DNA of 64,000 bases from Euphorbia lathyris. Taxonomy: Eukaryota > Streptophyta > Magnoliopsida > Malpighiales > Euphorbiaceae. Numbering within the stretch: position 1 is the stretch's first letter; the number at the start of each line of letters is the position of its first letter. Below are positions 56,386 through 64,000 of the stretch, piece after piece. The translations under genes were made by a program, and so were the position numbers. The notes under the pieces are model-generated. The model did no database searches. It saw nothing but the letters and a program-made list of their open reading frames with translations, and had not been told where the DNA came from. The stretch lies in contig NC_088917.1 of assembly GCF_963576675.1 (NCBI RefSeq), forward strand, positions 74,200,610 to 74,264,609, written 5' to 3'.

Positions 56386-58271
56386 TGGCTGGCCGCCCAG
56401 CGCTGGGCACCTCCGCTGAGCGACGCCCGCCGGCCGCAACGAGTTGAAATTTTATTTTTATTTTTATTTTTATTTTCTTTCTTCTCTAATTTTATTTTAA
56501 TAAAAAATTATATATATATATATTTAATAATAAAAAAAAATCAAACAATAAATTAATTAATAAATTAATAAATTAATAAAAATATTTACATTAATAATCT
56601 TACACCCAATTTAAATTTTCAATTTTATATTTTAAATAAATGCCAACCAAGTTCGAGAATTGATACCTCGAATACTTCACAAGTCATTTCTTTCGGGAGC
56701 GGAGCATGTCATATCCACCACCATCGGAAGATGTTTGAGGGAGTTTTCTCTACCTTACTCTTTTTCTTTACACCTTGTGCTTCAAATTTCTTTCGCAATG
56801 TCGGAACTTATTGCGTTTTTAAGTGTGAGGAGGGATAGGGTAGATCACCCTCTATCTTTCAATTTAAATGCTATCTTTCTTTTTGTTTTTGTTTTCTTTT
56901 CTTTTGCGACGTCCTTGGAATAGACGTCATTTTAATAACGCGGAGGGCCGTGCAACCCCGCACCTTCAGTTTGTTTTGCACTAACAAAAACAAAAATAAA
57001 AATCAAATAAACAACAAAATAATTAAACTAATTTATTGATCCCTAAAATTTTTCCCGACACACTAATCTCCCTCGGAAATTATTTAAATGTTCCTATGTT
57101 TGTCCTTAAATGTAAATACCGTCGGAACACAAAGGATCGGTTTTAGTAAGAAATTTTAGTCTTAATTTTGAAGTTATAGAATTTATGCAAAGCCTAGGTT
57201 CGTACCAAACAAAAGCATTGAGTCCTAACCCATAAGTTATCTCCATAATGAAATTTAAAAAGGTAATAAAAACGTGATGTTTGAAAATTTAGCGAAGATT
57301 CGATAGTACACAATTTAAACCCGAATCTTTTGTGAGATATTTTTGAGCCTAAAAGAGTTCGTACGAGAACTCTATTTCTTTCACAATTTTCGAGAGCTTT
57401 GACTTCACTCGACTCATAGAGTTTGCACCTAATGCCGGGATTAGTACACTTATTTTGGTTAAAATGGCAATAGATGATGAAACGAACTCACTTAGTCTAA
57501 TTCTTTTCTTAACTTATTTTTCTCGTTTTCATTTACCTCTAGGAAACCCCCTTTGAGCCTATTAACCAACGTCTTTGTTTTTAATACCCTTTTTAGCATT
57601 TAACCCTTTGAGCCTAGGAAAGCCTTGATAAGTAAACACCTTAAACCCTCGAAATCGTTTTTGTGCCGCTCTCAAAACAAAAAGAAAATAAAAATACAAT
57701 AAAGAGCAAAAGGCATTCTCAAGCTCCACCCGAGCAATTTCGAGTATATCTTATGAACTCGCTAAGGCCAAAATAAAAATACGGTGCGATCACCAAAATG
57801 GTATTTAAACTCGAGTTTCCAAAAATTAACCACTAAAAAGCCACCCACATTACAACCCCCCTCCGGGTTCATTTTTAATATTGTCTAAAACCATAACATA
57901 GGAGGAAAAATCCGGATGAAAATGCAAACTCAACGTGATCTCAAGTAAAGTGCAAAGAAGAGTGCTAAAACACCGACCCACCAAAGATTGAGCGTAAGAG
58001 TGAAACCCCTTGGTGAGGTGCAATCGGGTTCTCAAAAGATAATCGACCCCCGTTAATATTGCCTATTAGTTTTGATAATGGAGGTTTCAAACAAGTTTTG
58101 GTCACTCGATTGCTTGCGTAGGTACTTGCCGAAAACTTTGCATAAAACTTCAACTTTGAAATCACGCACTTGGTAAAACCAACCGTCGGTTTGTTTCTTA
58201 ACAATCTCAATCCCTTGTCTTTCGATTTCTTTTACTTGAGGACAAGTAAAACTTTAAAGTCCGAGGAGGTT
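56386..58271. other. non-coding interior of the LTR element
   Basis: GC-rich to 56445, then AT-rich with moderately complex stretches (56640-58270). No retrotransposon protein found in any frame. CCGAGGAGGTT before 58272 is the likely polypurine tract. Confidence 0.55.
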
Positions 58272-58509
58272 TGATAGGGGTATTTTACCCCTATCTTTTA
58301 GCGTGATTTACGGGTTAATTTTAGAAGAAATAAATAAGTTTAATTGCAAAAATAGAGTGTTTTGAATAAAATAACGAAATAATAATAAATTCCGTATTTT
58401 CGGATAATTTCCCTTGTTTTTGATGTATTTAGGAAATAAAAATGTCAAGCTAACTCGGCTCTCAAGAATTGTATTTCAGGTACAAGGAAGAAGCAAAATT
58501 CATGCCAAT

Positions 58510-58980
58510 ACGCGGGGCGTATCATCCCATACGCGGGGCGTGAAACATCAAGTCAGAAATGATTGCCCTATCCACAGACACCACGTGGGATCGAGTCAGC
58601 ATACGCGAGGCGTATGCCAACCTATGCGAGGCGTATAATCAAATGTCAGAAATGATTGCCTAATCCTGAAAAGTCAGACTGCATGGTCTCCCCGAGTCAA
58701 CGACCTATATGCAGGGCGTACCACCTTACACGCGGGGCGTGTAAGGGAATTCTTCAGTGCAAAAAGTCCAGAGACTCATCTACGCGGGGCGTGCCTCATG
58801 CTACGCACGGCGTACGGAGACCAAAGCAAGCGATAAAAGGTTAGAATCTCAAACACGCCATGCGTATCCCAGTCTACGCAGGGCGTATTTGAGACAACAA
58901 ATCTAGAATTGGTCCACATGCAGAAGATTTCTGACGGAATGGGCATCTACGCGAGGCGTGCCACACCATACGCGGGGCGT
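58510..58980 (+). promoter_or_regulatory. six paired 11-bp CpG dyads, 21-bp phased, right LTR
   Basis: Pair starts 58510/58531, 58603/58624, 58709/58730, 58782/58803, 58855/58876 and 58949/58970, again always 21 bp. Differences from the left LTR within the motifs are C/T or G/A changes. Confidence 0.85.
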
Positions 58981-59058
58981 ATTATGGGATTTCTGCACAA
59001 ATAATGTTGCTCCATACTTGTACCTTGCAAAGTTACAATTTTGCCCTAGCTTGATATG

Positions 59059-59066
59059 TATAAATA
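59059..59066 (+). promoter_or_regulatory. TATA box of the right LTR
   Basis: TATAAATA at the same place relative to the dyad array as in the left LTR. Confidence 0.7.
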
Positions 59067-60212
59067 GGCAGCTCTTCATACATCTTGAACACATCATTAG
59101 AGAGAGCAAAACTATACTTGTTTTGATTGTTGTAGTTTTAGATTTGTTTTTAGGCTTTGTGTAACTAAACTCTTTCATCTCGAGAGCTTGTCCGTTGCTC
59201 CCGGCATTTCATCAAAGTCCCGCTCCATCTCCGCACACCAAGCTCGAGAGCTCCACCATTCAAGTCCTTAGAGACGGCTTTTGAGTCCGGTTAGCTAGTT
59301 CCGAGGGTGGATTCTTCCCTTTACACTTGCTAATTAGCTTGATCTCATCCTATGTACTAGGCTTGTTTGTAATCCATATTTACACTTTCCATATTTATAA
59401 TTTATGATTCATAACCTCTTTTTCTATATATGTGTTGATGTTTGTTGCTTGTTTTGATACTCGTAATTGACTATTGTGTAGGGGAACGCGATTTCCGACG
59501 CCATTCGGGCTATCTTTAGGGATTCATATAGGTGTTGCCTTACCGGAAGTGACACTCCGGAAACCGTAGGAATTGACAAGCCACGGAACTTACGGGCCCT
59601 AATTTCTAGTCCCAAGCATTAGACACGTCTTGACTAGGAACCACGTAGTCTAAGTACTTCACGGGTCGGTCGAACTACACGTAGTCGTCTTTGCAAGAGC
59701 AAAACATTAACCGTATATGTATTAGGAGTCGCTATTTGTCATAGTTATAACTTATCGCCAACCGTATCACTTCTTAAGAGTTTCGTCATATAAATTTGCC
59801 TCACCCGTAGTTAGGAGTAGTTTGTAGTTGGTTCCCATATCAACCTCAAAGTATTCACAGCTTAAATAACGTATGAAACCGAGTCGTTTAATACTTGCAG
59901 TTATAAATCCTGCGGATTCGATACCCGGTCTTAACCGGATTATTACTTGATACGACGTGGTACACTTGCCCCTAAATAGTGACGTCTAGTGAACATAGAG
60001 CATTTAGAAAGACCACATCCATAGTCATAACGCACTTATCATAATACACATTTCGTCGTAGAAAATACGACCCACTAGACATCGCGCTATTAGTAACCAT
60101 ATCGGCAATTCGTAGATAATTGCAAAAATGAATTTACGGTGACATATTAAACCAGTGCGTGTACTACAATTCACAAAAGCCTTGTCATATAAAAGTGAGG
60201 TTTTATAGGTAG

Positions 60213-60724
60213 GAATAAGGCATATGGTGTAAAAATATCCCTAATGTTTACAGTCATGAGCAATTTTATCACTAATGTCTAAAATAATGTGATTTTACCC
60301 CTTATCTTAGTAGCCAATAGCAATTTTACCTCTAATGTTCGCAAATTGAACCGATTTTAGACATTATTATAAAACATAGATATGTCATGATTTATGTGAT
60401 TTAATAATGAAATTAAAGATTAATATTTATAAATTTGGTGAAATATTTGAATTTTTTTTCCAACTCGTAGAAAGGACAATATATTTTTAATTTTTTTCAA
60501 AAAAAATCCACGTCTAATCATATGGTTGTTATATATAATTAATGAGTGATTAAATGGCGTACATGTGAAGCGTAGATGAATAATTTTTTAAATTGATCAA
60601 ACTTGTCAAACGTTAGGGATAAAATTGCTCTTAATTGCTAATGTTAGGCGTAAAATTGCACTATTTTAAACATTAGGAGTAAAATTACTTCTGATTGTAA
60701 AATTTGGTATTTTTGCACCATATC
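60213..60724. mobile_element. MITE of the AACGTTAGGGGTAAAATTG family, C2
   Basis: Orthologue of 44886-45373 with the same ends, more decayed. Confidence 0.8.
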
Positions 60725-60990
60725 TCTAGGAATAAACTTGACACTAATGAACTTAAACAAACTCAAACTTGGTCAAAAATCTAATTTGGCAATATTAGAA
60801 ATGGTTGGATATTTGGTGATTTGGCTTCCAAATATATATTATTTGGAGTAGAAATGTACCAATTAAATAATAAAAAATCAAATTAGGAAATGTTTCCTTA
60901 TTTGATTCTATTTGCCTATATAAAGATCCCAAAATGTCTTAGGATACTATTTAGACTAGATTGTTTAAATAGTTTGAAGTATAAAATTTT

Positions 60991-61014
60991 GTTTTTATTT
61001 TTTTTTTGGTAGGC
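60991..61014 (-). mobile_element. minimal LINE tail insertion, 24 bp
   Basis: T-rich run plus GGTAGGC between two copies of ATAAAATTTT (60981-60990 and 61015-61024). C1 at about 45800 has a single copy. GGTAGG is the same junction as in the LINE at 38080. Confidence 0.85.
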
Positions 61015-61119
61015 ATAAAATTTTCTTTTTATGAATTGATGACTTATGAATTATTACGCTTTTTACTTATTGTTTTATAATTACTTATTAACATGATTTA
61101 TGGTTTTCTCATATTTTTC

Positions 61120-61383
61120 AAAAAATTCATGTCTAATCATATGATTGTGATATGCAATTAATGAGTGATAAAATGACGTACATATGTGAAGCGTAGATGA
61201 TGAGATTCATGATCGAAAACACAGTTTGATGAATAATTTCTTAAATTGACCCAACATGTCAACATTAGGTGTAAAATTGTTCCTAGTTGCTAACGTTAGG
61301 GGTAAAACTGTATTATTTTAGACGTTAGGAGTAAAATTGTTCTTGACGGTAAACGTTAGGGTATTTTTGCACCTTATCCCTAG
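61120..61383. mobile_element. half MITE, C2
   Basis: Orthologue of 45905-46166. Confidence 0.72.
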
Positions 61384-61741
61384 AAATAAACTTGACAGTA
61401 ATGATCTTAATTGTAACAAACTCAAACTTGGTGAAATCTAATATTAGAAAATGAGACTAAAAATGGCATGGTTATAAATTGTTGGATATTTGGTGATTTG
61501 GCTTGAGGATATATATATTATTTGGAGTAGAAATGTATTAAGTAATAAAAAAATCAAATTAGGGAAATTCTTCCTTATACATGGAATCTGATAATTCATT
61601 TTACTTGGTAGAACTTGTCACTCCCTATAGTTGAATATATGGACTATATTCATATATAAGTTCCAGTTTCAAAATTTAAGTTAAGGGTAAATAATTGATT
61701 GGTCCCTGAATTTTGCATTTACAATAATTAGTCCTATTTGC

Positions 61742-61750
61742 CTATATAAA
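61742..61750 (+). promoter_or_regulatory. TATA box upstream of the MIR168-like hairpin, C2
   Basis: CTATATAAA about 50 bp before the hairpin, same context as C1. Confidence 0.5.
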
Positions 61751-61793
61751 GAAGGCAAATTTGCCTTGAAGAACATATCTTTCTTCCACAAAA

Positions 61794-61906
61794 TTTCACA
61801 GTGGGATTGAATTTGCTTGGTGCAGCTGCGGGAATGTTCTCTAGTGTCTTGTAATGAGCAAGAAGATTCCCAGCTGCACCATCCAAGTTCTATCCCTCTG
61901 TGAACC
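61794..61906 (+). ncRNA. MIR168-like hairpin, copy C2
   Basis: The 5' arm and loop are identical to C1. The 3' arm differs at a few clustered bases (CACCATCCAAGTTC against CACCAACCAAATGC), so the stem has extra mismatches in the part opposite the 5' end of the predicted small RNA (61813-61833). Same caveats as for C1. Confidence 0.48.
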
Positions 61907-62959
61907 ATACCAAGGAGTAAAGCTGCAGATTGAATTTCTCTGTCATACTATCATTTTATTCATGTTCATTCTATGTTATTGAATAAGTAATTTTCATTTC
62001 CACTCATATCTAGGTTTTTGTTTTACCTACTGTTTTTTCTGTTGGTGTTTGCTGATTGCTGTCAGAGTTTGCCGTTTGAAAAAACTGTTTTAAAAAATTA
62101 GAGATTCTCTGCTTTTATAAGATGTTACTTTTCAGGTGTAAAAGGCAAAAAGGAGATTATCAACCAAATATCTAAAACTCTCCTTTTTGAAGTGAAAAGC
62201 AAACAGCCCTTGGTTATTCAGGCTACAGGTGAATACTACTGGTTCTTGAGTTGTTAATCTAAACCCTCAATTAGACCAAGCAAAATTGGAGCCTAAAGAG
62301 AGAATACTCTTTCTGATCCAATATCAATGCTATTGCTGGTATTAACATCTCATCTAATTTCTGAAAAAACTAGAAAAAACAAAAATTTAATGATATATGA
62401 AATGAAAAGTTACAAGCTTTAGTAAATGAAAACCTTTACTGATTGATATTTATGTTTATCTTCAATTGGGTTTTTAGGGTTTGGTGGTTCTTGTTTATCT
62501 CAATTGGGTTTTTAGGGTTTTTAGGTTATAGATCATCGTTTTCTTCATGTTCATGCTATGTTATTAAGTAATGTTCACCTGGAAGCTGCCATTCACCGTT
62601 ATATCTAGGTTTTTTAGAATCCTAGCACTGTTCAAAACATCTCAAGGATTAGATTTAATAACCCTAAATCTAACTCTGACCAGATTCATTTGGTCATTCA
62701 TGTCCACGCAGAGAATCCTATTTCTGATCCAATATCAATGCTATTCCTGGTATTAACATCTGATCTAATTTCTGAAAAAACCAGAAAAAACAAAAATTTG
62801 ATGATATAAAAGAAAACCCTAGAGGAATAGGAACTTTTAATTGCTATATGAAATGAAAAGTTACATACTTTAGTGATTGATGTTTATGTTTATCTTCAAT
62901 TGGATATTTAGGGTTTGGTGATTCTTGTTTATCTCAATTGGGTTTTTAGGGTTTCAGGT
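61907..62959 (+). other. leader-like region, C2
   Basis: Colinear with 46693-47755, with TAGGGTTT motifs. Non-coding. Confidence 0.4.
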
Positions 62960-63163
62960 ATGGATCATCAAAGGCATAAACAGCCTTCTGCAGGCAGTGG
63001 AGTTCCTGTTTCATATCAGCCTAGCCACATGATGAGACCTTCCCTGACCGGACCACCACTTCAATCTCCACCTCAGGTAGCCGGAGTCACTGCTGCATCT
63101 CCTTTGACCCAATTATGTTCTTTTGAATTTCAAATCTGTATATTACCAAAGACATTGTATTAG
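62960..63163 (+). CDS. short Pro/Gln-rich ORF starting MDHQ, C2
   Basis: 67 residues, nearly identical to the C1 ORF for the first 45 (MDHQRHKQPSAGSGVPVSYQ onward), with SPPQVAGVTAASPLTQL later. It ends a few codons earlier because of a TAG after TLY. Parent gene not identified. Confidence 0.4.
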   Translation: MDHQRHKQPSAGSGVPVSYQPSHMMRPSLTGPPLQSPPQVAGVTAASPLTQLCSFEFQICILPKTLY

Positions 63164-63184
63164 ACAGCTTGTATATGATCCTAA

Positions 63185-63540
63185 TATAGAAAAATTTCTT
63201 GTCTTAATACATCATTTGCCCCCTTAACTTAACTTGTCCTAAAAACTTGGTTGGCCCCCTAAATTTTCAAAGTATCTCGATAGCCCCTGAACTTGCATAA
63301 AATATTCAGTTAGCTTCCTAAACTTACGTAAAATGTAATCAATTAATTACTCAGTTGTAAAAAAGTAAGTTAAACGCGGAAGATGTGTTGCACGCATCTT
63401 AAAAAAAAAAAGTAAATTTACCAAGGTTAGGATATGCAATTCTAATTTTAGAGAAGAAAAAGTTTTATAATTAAACAAGTAAAAATTTGGTTTACTGATA
63501 TAGACAGCTTGTATATGATCCTAATATAGAATGATTTCTT
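63185..63540. other. C2-specific insertion flanked by a direct repeat
   Basis: AGACAGCTTGTATATGATCC occurs at about 63157 and 63502 around a segment not in C1. The segment contains TTGCCCCCTTAACTTAACTT and GGTTGGCCCCCTAAATTTTC, typical of one half of a plant MITE. Either an insertion or a slipped duplication. Confidence 0.55.
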
Positions 63541-64000
63541 AGATGCCATATATGGATGGTACCATTAATTTATATTAGGTTAATTACACTAAGGATACTC
63601 CAATTATCAGAAATGAAATGCCATGTATTTTTTATTTGTATTATTTAATTCATGTGTAAAAATTTGGTTTACTGATCATCCATATGTCCTTTCGGTAACT
63701 GTTATTGTCAAAATTTGGACAGAAAAATTGTAAGAAAAATCAAATATAAAATTAGATGAGTTTATGTTAATAAATTAAGTTTTATGGTAGTGACGTCCAT
63801 TCTTGATACTCAAAGGACCATAGATGTAATTAGCCTAATTTGATTTGTTCATAGAACTCTATGATTGTGATCACAAGTCGAAAAATAAAAATGAAACATG
63901 TAATGGAAGCGTAAGGGTAAAATGCACTAGTGGTTAATAAGTTTAGAGTTATTCGATAAAAGTCATCGAATTTGGTTTTCGTTCAATAAAATTAATGAAC

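Larger units (their letters stand above)
53299..60092 (+). mobile_element. non-autonomous LTR retrotransposon (Athila/Tat-like), 6794 bp
   Basis: Two 1.8-kb LTRs (53299-55102 and 58272-60092) flank a 3.17-kb interior. The perfect 5-bp duplication GTAAC lies at 53294-53298 and 60093-60097. The primer site matches tRNA-Asp. The interior encodes no protease, integrase or reverse transcriptase, only a short gag-like ORF remnant, so it would depend on another element. The LTRs are very similar, with differences mostly C/T and G/A, which indicates fairly recent insertion. Confidence 0.96.
58272..60092 (+). repeat. right LTR, 1821 bp
   Basis: Copy of the left LTR, ending CATCGCGCTATTA. Slightly longer, with a small insertion near 59385 relative to the left copy. 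Confidence 0.95.
51900..64000 (+). repeat. duplicated block C2, interrupted by an LTR retrotransposon
   Basis: 51900-53298 and 60093-64000 are colinear with C1. The join across the LTR element is exact apart from the GTAAC duplication. The block continues beyond the window end. It carries its own insertions at 52892, 60991 and 63185. Confidence 0.9.

Noticed and set aside
56119..56556. GC-rich ORFs of 68-110 codons rich in Ala, Arg and Pro on both strands
   Set aside because: They come from the 63-bp GC-rich minisatellite; all frames are open because of composition.

Overview
The window looks like AT-rich nuclear intergenic DNA of a eudicot plant. The evidence is plant-type Ty1/copia and Ty3-like elements with tRNA-Met and tRNA-Asp primer sites, CACTA, hAT and Mutator-type elements, an L1-type LINE family, a Helitron end, and broken pieces of plant genes (katanin p60, Rab geranylgeranyl transferase beta, a receptor-like kinase, anthranilate synthase alpha, cellulose synthase). 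I see no intact host protein gene. The species cannot be fixed from the sequence.

Layout. 1-4875: Ty1/copia element on the minus strand with several disabling mutations. 4876-7287: AT-rich DNA ending in a Helitron 3' terminus. 7288-9100: inverted partial copy of a repeat that recurs at 43-64 kb. 9503-13956: CACTA element carrying exon-intron fragments of a RabGGTase beta gene and a receptor-like kinase gene. 15540-16640: LTR and gag start of a second copia element. 16807-21601: second CACTA-like element with a transposase remnant and nested MITEs. 21640-23396: third copia remnant.

22936-31085 (block A) and 32148-40848 (block B) are a tandem duplication of about 8 kb. Each block holds a copia 3' end, an inverted-repeat anthranilate synthase pseudogene with a nested hAT element, and a cellulose synthase exon. 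The blocks differ by later insertions: a Pack-MULE carrying katanin exon 1 and a 56-bp LINE end in A, and two larger 5'-truncated LINEs in B. Each block serves as the empty-site control for the other.

41-43 kb holds further DNA elements. 43229-49200 (block C1) and 51900-64000 (block C2) are a second large duplication. Both copies contain a TATA box, a long MIR168-like hairpin and a short MDHQ-type ORF. C2 is split by a complete but non-coding LTR retrotransposon (53299-60092, TSD GTAAC, tRNA-Asp primer site).

The most striking signal is in the LTRs of that element. Six pairs of an 11-bp CpG-rich dyad (consensus ACGCRRGGCGT) lie just upstream of the TATA box. In all six pairs, in both LTRs, the two members start exactly 21 bp apart although the spacer sequence varies. 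The same motif recurs with 21- and 63-bp phasing in an internal minisatellite. Other leads are the duplicated MIR168-like hairpin, the fold-back anthranilate synthase pseudogene, a near-perfect palindrome at 49.5-49.95 kb, tRNA-like modules near the ends of hAT elements, and LINE insertions so truncated that only the 3' tail remains.
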